Shown here: positions 46,931 through 57,803 of the stretch, in pieces
How positions within the stretch are numbered: position 1 is the stretch's first letter
Layout of the letters: every line of letters starts with the position of its first letter
NCBI GenBank assembly: GCA_033296885.1
Contig: MU864030.1
Span: 1-64,000 of the forward strand
DNA from: Triangularia verruculosa
Taxonomy: Eukaryota; Ascomycota; Sordariomycetes; Sordariales; Podosporaceae
Length of the DNA stretch: 64,000 bases
Direction: 5' to 3'
Made by a program: the position numbers and the translations under genes
Notes under the pieces: model-generated
Told to the model about the DNA's origin: nothing
The model's input: the letters and a program-made list of their open reading frames with translations, nothing else
The model's database searches: none

Positions 46931-48813
46931 ATGAAGGCACCAAGGATACCAGCGGGCTCCCTTGTGCCGGCTCTTGCTGGCTTGGTATTTCTTGGATTCG
47001 TCCCAGCGGCCCTCGCACATGGGAATGGCGGACACGGAGGGATGGCACCAACCGAGGCCGACAAGCCTCTCCCAGAGGACCAGTATCCACCGACATATTT
47101 CGCCCATCCAGATCACAAGGTGGCCATCTATGGGCACATTGCCTTGATGACACTGGGCTGGCTGTTTGTGTTACCGACAGCTGTGATGCTGTCGCTTGCT
47201 CGTTCAAGGTACACCCTCTACGCCCAGTTCGCCTTCCTCGCCCTCAACGCGGGCGGCATGGTGCTGGGCATCTTTTACAACGCCAGCACACCAGATCTCT
47301 ACCCAAACAACGCCCACCACAAGCTCGGATGGGTCGTCCTCGTCACTGCCGTCGCACAGGTCGCCATCGGGCTCTTGGCCCGCGTGGCCGGCATGATGAA
47401 AGGAGGAGAGCTGGGGCGCCGGGGGGAACGCCAGGGCTTCATTCCCGTGTCGACCGAGGCCATTCAGGCGCACGAATCTGCCTTTTTGGGGCCGTACCGT
47501 CGGGACTCCCATGACAGTGGGCAAGGCACCGAGCTTGGCACCGAGACGCTCCGCAGCCACTCGACATCGTCTCCTCCTGCCTCTCCGACGACAGCCTCGC
47601 ATGCTGTTCAGAAGGAATACCATGACGATTTCGAAGACGAGGACCTGGAGCAGAATGTTCCAGTCTTGAAAAAGACTGGCAAGGCTCTCTCGATGGTGGC
47701 GAAAGTGGCTGGGAAGATTTCGGATCGCTTCTGGACAATCCTAATGTTTACTTATAATTTTATCGACCGGACTATTTTAATCCTCGGGTTTATGGCGCTC
47801 TGCACGGGGATCATCACCTTTGGCAGGTTTTTTGTATGTTTTGCGGTTTTCCGAGCGAAAGGATGCGGTTACTAACGATATGTGATAGGAGGGCAACAAG
47901 ATTTTTAGTGGTTTGGCACATTGGATCAAAGGAGGCGTCTTTGTTTGGTTGGGGGTCTGGACGCTCGGTCGCTGGGCTGGCAGCTTTGGTGACCTTGGAT
48001 GGGTAAGCTCCTGGATCTTTACTCTGTTATGAAACACCTAGCTAACATTAGATTCAGGCTTGGAACGTCCGTCCAAAGAAGGCTGGTCAGAAATGGTGCC
48101 CCTCGGCCGAATTCGTCGAGAGCGCGCTCATCTTCTTTTACGGTTCCACCAACATTTTCCTGGAGCATCTCGGCGGCTGGGGCGGCGAATGGAGCTCCTC
48201 AGACCTTGAACACCTCTCTATTACCGTGTTGTTCATTGGGGGCGGCCTCTGCGGCATGCTCATTGAGTCGACGCGCGTTCGCAACCTGCTCAACTACCAC
48301 GTTGTTGAGACGCCTCACGACGAGCACGTGGAGAGGGAACAGCTTCGTGAGCCGGAGACATATACCTTCTCTCTCAACCCTCTTCCCGCTCTTGTCATCA
48401 TGCTGACGGGCTTGATGATGAGCTCACACACGCAGGAAAGCATGATCTCGACCATGGTGCACAAGCAGTGGGGCGATCTCATCACGGCTGCGGCTTTTGC
48501 TCGCATGTTGAGCTATGCGGCTCTGTATCTCAAGCCGCCGAGGTCGATCTACCCCTCGCGGCCGCCGACGGAGCTTCTGACGGCTTTTGGGCTGATTGCG
48601 GGCGGTGTGCTGTTTATGGCGAGCGCTAGTGATACGATTGATGGGATGATACACTACCAGCTCGACCCGATGTTTATGTACACGGTCACCATGGGCTTGG
48701 TTGCGATGATGATGGCGTGGGTGATTTTGATGGTGGCGCTCAAGGGGTGGGCGGAGAGGCGGGAGGTGGTCGGCAGGTCGGGTCGCGGATCGACTGGGAG
48801 AGCGTATGCGTGA
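46931..48813 (+). CDS. YTP1: Ytp1-like multi-pass membrane protein (DUF2427 + Ytp1 domains)
   Basis: Three exons (46931-47833, 47889-48002, 48058-48813) encode 590 aa. A signal peptide (residues 1-29, ending PAALAHG) precedes a DUF2427-type region with cytochrome-b561-like hydrophobic helices and spaced His (YGHIALMTLGWLFVLP, NAHHKLGWVVLV). A Ser/Thr-rich cytosolic loop (about 160-250) carries acidic runs. The Ytp1 domain then begins near KIFSGLAHWIKGGVFVWLG and has NIFLEHLGGWG, SHTQESMISTMVHKQWG and SASDTIDGMIHY. The family resembles cytochrome/ferric-reductase-type membrane proteins and its function is not established. Conserved His residues in several helices are compatible with haem binding, which is inference. 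Confidence 0.88.
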
Positions 48814-51800
48814 ATTGTTTGATGTGATCATGAGAGATGGGGCAAGGAGATGAGTGACGGAGAGGTGGTTGGCGTGGGTGGCACACACATTTTGGACAAC
48901 TAGGGGTTTTGTTTCCATGAATTCCCCCTTGTCGTCACTTTTGGAGTAGCCCAAACTTTTATACCCCCTTTTTTCTTTTTTTTTTCTTGTTTCTTTTTGG
49001 GTTGCATAGAACTGTCACTCTCTTTTGTACACTCGTTTGACACGCTTGATGCCTCATGTACATACACAATCGCTTGGAATTTTTAGCATGGGGGGAATTG
49101 GGGCGGGTTGGGGGGAATTGGGGCGGGTTGGGGGGAATTGGGGCGGGTGGGGGGGCATGATTGACGGAACCACATTGATGCATAAGCGAATGGAGGAATG
49201 GAATACGATTTTTACCAGAAGGAAAGGGGGAAGGGGGAAGTACCTAAGGTAATTGGTAGTGCATAATGAACCCAGTTTTGGAATTATGGGTATATAGAAA
49301 GGAGAAGTGGAATAGGTATGAGGAGTATACTCTTGCACTTTCTTGTTTACTATGTTCTGAGTAGGTAAGCATACAAGAAGAGAGATTTGTGGGATCGTCA
49401 TGCTGAAGCGAAGCCATGTTATGTATGAATGAATACAAGATGAGAGCCATCGGTGTGACGGAAAGCCAAGTTGCATAGGTACTGTAGTGCGCGGACGGTG
49501 AGTTTTTCAGAATGTCAAAAATGCCAGAGGCGTGCGAATAAGGCTGTAGCTTTCACCTTTACAGGTGACGGTATATTCCCTTCTCTCCCGGGCATCTCCT
49601 CTCCAGCCCCAATCAACTCTCATTTGATGTCATCCAGGCCACCACCGACCTGATTAGCCTTCAATTATCCTTCTGTCTACCTAGAGTACCTCCCTTGGAT
49701 TTAGGGAAGGTCAGATACGGGCCACACAGTCAAGGATACCGGGAAAGTGTTCCTGGAGTCTACCCCCTTGTCTTGGATATGTGTATATATATACCTATCA
49801 TGGCAAGCAAATGCAGAAAACCTGGGCGAAAAGCGAGTTTGTAAAATGTGAAGCCGGTATTTTTTTTTTGGAGAGATGGATAAGGCGGTATGCTGTAGAT
49901 ACCTACCTATAGTGACTGGTATTTTCATAGTAGGAATAAGGGTTAGAAGATAGTTTACGGACTTTGAAAGATAGTTAATAGACGATTATATACTGTTACA
50001 AAGGTCTCATTCCGTTATCCGTATGAAGCCTTTGCACGCTGTTCCTATTCCTCCGGGTTTTCCCTTGTGGCTTTCCCTGGGGAAAACTTGAATTGAACGT
50101 GTCCGGGTCATTTCAAGTTCATACATAGGTTGTCATTGGTGGGATGTTTAAAAATGCTGGTATATATGTGTTGAGGAAGGTGGGGACTATCCGGGGATGC
50201 TCCAACAGAGTCAATGTGCATGATACAATATAAAAGGGCCACCATTCAGGTAGGCATGGAAAGGGTATTGATGAAACTTCTCTTGATTTTTCCATCATTT
50301 TATCTCAACTGCTGTTGATTCTCTCCATCATCCAGTTGTGAGCAATGCAATGGCGGGTGGTATTATGCTATTGTGATGTTACTTCCCATCTTGTGACGTG
50401 GCGGGTTTTGTCCCCCACAATATACGCAAAGTTATGCTTATTGCAGGAGTTATACCCTCCCAACCTTTTCAACTCACCTTACCCATTGGCATATGGTGAG
50501 CAATCTAGACTGTGTAGAAGAGGGGGCAGTGCAGAACTCTGTTGGTTACCGAGGTAGTGGGAGAGACAAATATGACGTAGATGGGTGTGTGGTGTATAGT
50601 TTGAACGAGTCTGAAGGTAGGCTATGGAGTCAGCTGTGTACTACCCCGGATTTTGCCTATTGCTCCCCATCTCATCACGGAGGTAACCAAGCTTCAAAAT
50701 AGAGCTAAGGATCTCTAGGGATCAAGCCGGACCAGGGACCGAGAGGGAACGAAGATCCGGCAGCGTGGGTAGCAAGCGGGAGCAAGTGTGGCGCATGCCT
50801 CCGCTCCGTCGACCCCGGAATGATGTTCCCAGGGATCTTGTAGCATTACATGATGCACATCCAGCTGTCATCCTTCGGGAGCTAACTTGTTTTGACGTGA
50901 TGGTGGAGTGGAGAGGGTTTGGATGTAGCTTCGATTACTGGCAAGAAAAGGGCCGTTTAAGGCCTCCATGGTGGTTTCTCCATCCACCGTTTCGTGACCA
51001 ACGCTGTGGGGAAATGTTTCACAACCCTCTAGGATGACGAAAGGAGGGAGACCGAGACATTCAGGGACAGCCGGCCTTGTGAGGCTTGATCTTGTGTCTG
51101 CAACCTTGTTCGTTAGTATGGATGCTGAGTGGCTCGTCGGAGAAACAAAGTTGTGGTCTGTGAGCTTTGTGGCTGCCATGCCCAGCCCCGTTGTGTTGTT
51201 TTACATAGGGCTGTGCAAAGAAAGTTAGACTTGCTATGTTTCATCCGGGCTGGCGGGTATTTCCTATCGCCGTGGGTGCATGACTACGATGCAACATGAT
51301 ACTATGCAATGCCGTGTTGTGATGCGACTTCGGCCTGCCCTCCATTGGTTCTTGATCTGCTATCGAGATGTTCAAGTTTGATTAGAGTCTGGATCTTCTC
51401 AACTGCTTCGGTTGTTGCTGAGGAGTGGAAGCGAGTGGTGGCATCCGCATGTTGAGATCGTCTCATCCCGAAACCAATCTCGCTCCGGCCAAAGAAGCAA
51501 GAAAATGCCGCCATGCGTGGTTATCGAGATGGGGATTCTGATAGTTCGTTGGAGGTTGGAAGTTTGATATGGCCCAAGCTCGGCTGCAAGCCCCCTGTGA
51601 GTAGCTGAGTTGTCAGTGGTCCACGGGGCTGTTCAGCAGCTCCACACTGACGATTCGCGGGACCTAGCCAATGGATCCTGCCGGTGAAGACCGGAGCTAG
51701 TCCGAGTTGGGCCTCATACATCAACGCCAATGTACGTCTCGAACGACATCTCTTGGATGAGCGGGAGCAATGGGGAAAGTTGCTCGCCGGTAGTCTTCTC

Positions 51801-53176
51801 AAAGCGGATGTGGCGGCTTGCAAAGAGGTTAGACGTGTCCGCGTCTGCATGTGCACCGCCGGCACTTGGAGCGCAATATCTCGGCGGGGAACCCTTTTCC
51901 AGTCGAAGTGTTCTCTTCCTCGTCTCGACTGGTTGAGGTGAGAGCATGGTCACACCGGTGACTGATGGTGAGGAAATTGGGAGGCTGTGGCGACGGAACT
52001 TTGACGCTGCTCGGGGGGCCATATCATATCCCGAAATTGTATTGAAAGGTTCCTCGTGGGTGTGGTGTCGTTAGAGCGGAGGAGAGTCTCCTCTGGGACA
52101 GATAGACTTTTCTGATAGCATGCATAGCTGAAAACGGATAACCTCAACGAACCAAGCGGCGCGTAACGTGTGCGCTGCATGTACAGGAAAGGGGCGAACC
52201 ATTCCAGTGAGCGTTTGTCAATGGCAACATCGAACTGGGACTTCTCCAGGTCGGGCAGAGACACATGAACGACGATGATGAAGATAATGATGATGAAGGA
52301 GGGGCACCTCAGAGTCGGCAGCGCGGCATAGCGGCATCGCGGCATCATCGGGCAATCGGGACAAGACCCTCAGAACTCCACGTGCTTGGCAGTGATCAGC
52401 AACAACCCTGCACGGCCAGCCCTGTGCCCAATCGTAAATCTGGATTGCCCGCAACCAGCCATCAGCAACCCCACCCTAGACTTTGACTTGTCCACCTGCT
52501 CGCCTCACCTGCTTCAGGCTCTTGGATGCCGTGGTGCCGTCAGCACGTTGGGCAGACCCTTTTTTGAGCTCAAGCTCTTTCTCTTCCGCCGCAATCGCCG
52601 TCCTAACTGCTTCCCGTTTCAGAGCTAACCACCACTTCCCGTCGTTCCTCCGTTCTCCGTTTGACGTCTCCCTCCCGTCTTCCCCATAGCTAATCCCCTG
52701 CAGGTGAGTAGATCCCAAACGTCAATTGCCCTTGTCTTCACCTGTCCTTGACCGCTCTGTCGGGAACGCGCCGGCTCCTCTACCGTCCCTTGTCGTATCG
52801 CTGGACGCTTGATCCCGCACGCCACATCTTGTCTCCGTTCTCTCGGTCCTCTGCATTGGGGCTCAGCGCTGCGGCTTGCTTGACTGGACATCAACATCAA
52901 CAACCCTCGCGATTCCCGAACCCTTCCTCCATCCACCCTCCACCCCCTGTCCCGTGCTGCTCCGCCAAGAGGGGGTACCTCTCACACGCCTCTGTCCCGG
53001 AATTTGATCAGAACATATTTAACTTTTATTAAGCCTGCCCACAGCTTGTTGCTGTCTGCTCCTCCAGTCCGCAGATTCTCCTGACCTCGACGCCGCGTCC
53101 TCTGCCGCTCGACAAGGCCTCTTGGCCGCCCACCGATATTCACGACCGCTCCCTCTGCTCCTCGTTGGAAAAAAAG
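48814..53176. other. Largest gene-poor region of the window
   Basis: 4.36 kb without a supported gene. It holds a G-rich 20-bp tandem repeat (49091-49150) and several short frames without recognised domains. A TATAAAA box-like word (50229-50235) lies about 115 bp ahead of a 70-codon frame starting at ATG 50345. The C/T-rich stretch 52600-53170 is probably the long promoter/5' leader of the metacaspase gene. Confidence 0.5.
49091..49150 (+). repeat. G-rich 20-bp tandem repeat, three copies
   Basis: Three perfect or near-perfect 20-bp units of the form GGGGGAATTGGGGCGGGTTG, followed by another G run (to about 49155). Each unit has three G-runs of 3-5, so G-quadruplex formation on the plus strand is plausible. 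Confidence 0.9.
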
Positions 53177-53490
53177 ATGTCTGGATATCCCGGTGCTGGT
53201 TATGCTGGAGGATATGCCCCCCCGCAGCAGCAGCAGTACGCCGGCTATTACTCGTACGGTTATCTGAGACTTCATGTTTGAAACTCGACGGTCTTGACTG
53301 ACATGGGCTTCCACAGTCCCCAAAACTACGGCTACCAGCAGCCCCCTCCACCACAAGGCCAATATGGCTACCAACAACCCCCGCCGGCCCAGCAATATGG
53401 CTACCAACAGGTGTGTTCTCCGTTGGTCTAAACCAGGAGATATAGAAGCTAAATTTAAATGGTGCAGCCACCTCCACAAGGCTACCCGCA

Positions 53491-53521
<31 letters not shown>

Positions 53522-55101
53522 CAACAACCACAATACGCACGACCCAGTGAGTGGAATCCGAGATTGGGCCCCAGGAAGACGATGGTCCGAGGCATAAACT
53601 AACTTCAACACTAGATATGCCGACCGTAAACTCCAATTCATACGTCCACGGGAACCACGCGGCCCCTCCACCGCCGCCACAAGCCCCTCAGCACTTCGGA
53701 TACGGTGCCCCTCAAGGATATGCCTTTCAGTACTCGCAGTGCACAGGGAAGAGGAAAGCTCTCCTGATTGGAATCAACTACTTCTCGCAACGTGGTCAGC
53801 TCCGCGGCTGCATCAACGATGTCAGAAACATGTCCGCGTATTTGGTGGAACGATTTGGCTACAAGCGAGAAGATATGGTTATTCTCACCGACGACCAGCA
53901 GAACCCCATGAGTCAACCGACGAAGCAGAACATCTTGAGAGCTATGCACTGGTTGGTCAAGGATGCGAGGCCGAACGACTCTCTCTTCTTTCACTACTCT
54001 GGTCACGGTGGTCAGACCAAGGATCTCGACGGTGACGAGGAGGACGGATATGACGAGGTTATCTACCCGGTTGACTTCCGGCAAGTCGGCCATATCACGG
54101 ATGACGAGATGCACAGAATCATGGTTCGCCCACTGCAAGCAGGCGTTCGCTTGACTGCCATTTTCGACTCGTGCCATTCCGGTACTGCCCTCGATCTTCC
54201 CTACATCTACTCGACCCAGGGTATCCTCAAGGAGCCCAACCTTGCCAAGGAGGCTGGCCAAGGTCTTCTCGGTGTTATCTCCGCCTACAGCCAGGGCGAT
54301 CTCAGTGGGGTTGCCAGCAACATTATGGGCTTCTTCAAGAAGGCCAGCAATGGGGAAGATGCACACGCCCGTACTCTTGCGACCAAGACCTCGCGGGCCG
54401 ATGTTGTCATGTTGTCTGGCAGCAAAGACGATCAGACCTCGTGCGTATACCCTTTTCCTTCGCAACTAACTTACACCTCGCCCCCTTTTTTTGGTCATTT
54501 TCTTCTATTACAGGGCCGATTTGGCGGTATTTTGAGTTGATACATGTCGTTTCGCTTCTATTTTCATCCGATCTGGTGTTGGCTGCTGGGCCAGGCCCAG
54601 GTTCCGGCCGGTACTTGGCGTTTGGGACCGATGACGCCGGTCACTTGGATGGTTATCAAAGCGGCCGACATGGATGCGGCGCAGCTCCCAAAACTTTTGT
54701 ACTCTTTGGCGTGCCACGGATCAACCTGGGGTGGCGGACCAACCCCCATTGCCGTCTCATATTTCTTCCAAGGCCACAATATGCTAACATATCCAACCCC
54801 AGTGCCGACGCAACCATCGCCTCTCAAGCGACCGGAGCCATGTCCTGGGCCTTCATCACGGCACTCAAAAAGAACCCTCAGCAGAGCTACGTGCAGCTCC
54901 TCAACAGCATCCGCGACGAGCTACAGACGCGTTACACTCAGAAACCGCAGCTCTCGTGTAGTCACCCTCTTGGTGAGATCGCGCCCTACCTTGTGACCAC
55001 GTTCAAAGCGCGTCCGGATTGAAAAGAACAAAGTTTTTACTAACCAGATGGGGATGTCGTTGGGGGAGGTAATAGATACGAATCTGCTCTTTGTGATGTG
55101 A
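53177..55101 (+). CDS. MCA1: Metacaspase (type I) with Q/Y/P-rich prodomain
   Basis: Six exons (53177-53253, 53317-53410, 53468-53546, 53615-54440, 54803-54972, 55076-55101) encode 423 aa. The first 120 residues are Gln/Tyr/Pro-rich, with repeated YGYQQPPP units and a Q10 run. The p20 domain follows: KRKALLIGINY, the catalytic His in HYSGHGGQ (about 214) and the catalytic Cys in FDSCHSGTALD (about 270). The p10 part is ADATIASQATGAMSWAF and PQLSCSHPLDTNLLFVM. Type I metacaspases are Ca2+-dependent Arg/Lys-specific cysteine proteases involved in stress, ageing and protein quality control. The last exon is only 26 nt; without it the frame would run on into an intron. Intron 4 is 362 nt, and an earlier acceptor in it would give a truncated form. 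Confidence 0.93.
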
Positions 55102-55948
55102 GCTGTTTTTAATCTTGATTGTATATACGATATTTTGTCTTGACTGGTTGATGCTGCTGCTGCTGCTGCACAAAAAGAAGAAATCTACTGGTGGATTTTT
55201 GTTGGGGAGGAGGAGAAAAGGAAGGCCTTCGGTTGTTTTTCTTTAATTGCGGGACGTATTTTCTTATGTCATGGCGTTATTGTAGGATAGGGATGTAGGA
55301 ATGGGGGGGAATTATGCTGGAGATGCAATGATAAAGATGATGACATGCTTTTTGTTTTGTGTTGAGGGTGGGTTGATGAGAAGAGAGGTTTTTCACTCGC
55401 TTGCATTTTTTCTTGCTTGCTATGGATTTGGAAAGAGGATGCCTGGCTGTCTGGCTGTCTGGCTATCTGTCCTGTCTCTTTGCTGATTTAATGTCTGTTT
55501 TGTGCCTTTGTTGTCTTTTTCTGTGATGAACGAGCAAAAAAAGTCGGGTGCTTTTTTGATAATACTTTTTTTCTAGCTTTGATGAGGGCTTATGACTTAT
55601 GACAACTTGATGGAGATTTTATACTTGCACAATGATAATCGGCTTTCAACCTTCAAATAGCTGTCTTTTCCCGTCTGGCTTATGTCTTTCTGTTATATAC
55701 ATGTATATATGTTTCGCGGTTCACCCATCCATTCTAATCCCCATATCATTTCCCACAAATGCGCACGGACCATATCCCACTCCAAACCTTGATTCCCTGA
55801 TAACCCTTCTTCTCAAAACCAATTTCTTTCACACTCACTGCAATCCTCCAACCTCAACTCGCCCACCTTTCACTCACCCGGATTTATCAAAAAAAAAAAA
55901 ATTTAACCATCACACGGAGTCCACCACGATTCAGTCATATAAGTCAAA
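55102..55948. other. Intergenic; metacaspase 3' flank and RSA3 promoter
   Basis: 847 bp. Contains a GCT repeat (about 55150-55168) and CTGTCTGG-type short repeats (55441-55480). No gene. Confidence 0.5.
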
Positions 55949-56254
55949 ATGTCCTCCTCTTCACCAGAACCCCAACAACAACAACAACAACAACAACAAC
56001 AGCAAGAGCAACAAAAAACAGAGCAAAAATCCCAAAAGCAGATCGACGACGAGTTCACGTCGTACTACCTCCAGCGCGCGACGAAGGAATTCGGGGAGGC
56101 GCTGGACGCGGTGCGGTCGGCGGACGATTTCAAGAGCGAGAGCTCGGTTGCTGTGCTGATTAGTGCGCTGCAGCAGGGGACGGAGATGTTTAGTGGGGAG
56201 GAGAGGAGGGGGGTTATTTGTGCTGAGGGAAGGGGGAGGGGGAGGGGGGTGTGA
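55949..56254 (+). CDS. RSA3: Ribosome assembly protein 3 (RSA3)
   Basis: Single exon, 101 aa. After a Gln-rich N-terminus (a run of 11 Gln) comes the Rsa3 domain: DEFTSYYLQRATKEFGEALDAVRSADDFK, followed by VAVLISALQQGTEMFSGEERR. The protein ends in a Gly/Arg tail. Rsa3 is a nucleolar factor in 60S subunit biogenesis, associated with the Dbp6 helicase group in yeast. The start at 55949 has an A at -3 (AAAATG). The polyQ tract is encoded by a CAA microsatellite and is probably length-variable between strains. Confidence 0.85.
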   Translation: MSSSSPEPQQQQQQQQQQQEQQKTEQKSQKQIDDEFTSYYLQRATKEFGEALDAVRSADDFKSESSVAVLISALQQGTEMFSGEERRGVICAEGRGRGRGV

Positions 56255-57803
56255 GGATGTTGCTTTTTTAAACAGATTTTAGGGGGGGGTTGATGAAGGA
56301 CTTTACGATTTGAGGCTTTTGTTATGGGAAGGTGTGGTGAGGGGAAAGGGGATCATCTTAATGGTTGATGGGGGTTGTTGGTGTTTGTCGTCGTCGTCGT
56401 CGTCGACTAGATTTTGTTGGGATGATGATTGCGGAGGGGACAAGAAGATGTGGGAAAATGAGAAAGGTCTGTGTGAAAGGCAGCAGCAGCGGGCGATGAG
56501 AAATGAGAACACCACCACCAGCATAAAAGACCCCAAGGAGGCGATAAGGCTTGTAAGGAGATGAAGGTGGACGAGGGAAGCAAGGGAAGAGAGGATAAAG
56601 GCGGCCAGAACTAAAAAAAAAAGATACCCATAACACGTTAATATTTTCATATGTTAGGAATGCCCCCTATATTGAACCTGTGAAATATAATATTTATTGA
56701 CAACAAACATCACATCCTTCCAACTACCCCCCAAGCATCTACCTCTCCTTTTTTTTTTTGCCTGCCGCCCAAGAACATGGCCGTACCTCCAACCGTCACC
56801 TACGTACCTCTGGTATACACACCTGCAGCAACACTTCCAACCCCCCCTCCCAATCCCACACCCAAATACCTAGACCAATTCTATACCTACCTACCTAACC
56901 CTCCTACCGTTCCATCAAACAAACAAACACCCAGAAAGTCGGATCGGTACTTGCCATAATAAACACCAACCTCTACACACCCCGTAAAACCATAATATAC
57001 CAAACCATCCAGCATGTCAATAGAGGGACATAGCCACATCAAACAACAACAACACACACACACATACACACACACACACACACACCTTCTAAACATACAC
57101 ACACCACTATTACAAAACCTAAAATCCCCTTCTATTCCTCTTCCAAACCACCCCTACCACCAGTATATAAAAACCGCGTAATGTAATGTAACGTACCTAG
57201 GGTATATGTGTATCTCTCGTCCCAATCGAAAAAAAAAAAAAAAAAACCCCGCCTTGCCAACTTTGCACCACCACCATCCATCCCCTTCTCTCCCACCTAC
57301 CCCCCTTCCCATTCCCCCCTCGCAACCCCCATCCCAAGTAAGGTAGGTAGGTAGGTAACCGCTCCAAACCACCACCCCCTTCCCCCCCACTCTCCTCCTC
57401 CTCCTCTTCTCCCTTCAAGACCCTTCCAACAACCTAAACTGAACTACCGTCGGAAAAAAACAAACAAGGTTTTATTAAGCATCGCCCCAATAACTTGATT
57501 AAAAAAAAAAAAAAAAAACAGAAAGAATGACCATAATTAAACAAAATAAAATGTGTGTGCTAGGTATCCTTTATGCGTCGCACTCAAACATACTCCCCCC
57601 CCGACCCGTAACAACACACAAGACTCAAAAACTCTATTTGCCAAAACTTCCCCCACCACATATGTAACACTCATTAGATTACTTATCCCGTTTTTCTTGC
57701 CTTCCTTTTCGTCCCCCTTGTCTCACACGAAACAAGCAAAACTGTAGGTGTAAAAAAAAAAAAAACAAGGAAGCACGAACAACTCCAAAAAGAAAGAGAA
57801 AAT
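56255..57803. other. Intergenic, microsatellite-rich convergent 3' region
   Basis: 1.55 kb between RSA3 (+) and the metalloprotease (-). It holds GTC repeats (56388-56405), a CA repeat (57053-57085), poly-A runs (57230-57246, 57499-57518, 57752-57765) and a GGTA tetranucleotide tract (57340-57358). No gene is supported. Confidence 0.6.
57053..57085 (+). repeat. (CA)n microsatellite
   Basis: A near-continuous CA dinucleotide tract interrupted once by TA. It lies in the convergent intergenic region downstream of RSA3. Confidence 0.85.

Noticed and set aside
54544..54996. 150-codon frame covering metacaspase intron 4 and exon 5
   Set aside because: It is out of frame with the p10 sequence in exon 5, so exon 5 is better explained by the spliced metacaspase.
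54973..55022. Metacaspase ending at the TGA at 55020 without a last intron
   Set aside because: Splicing at 54973/55075 restores the family C-terminus (SHPLDTNLLFVM), whereas the unspliced tail is unrelated.
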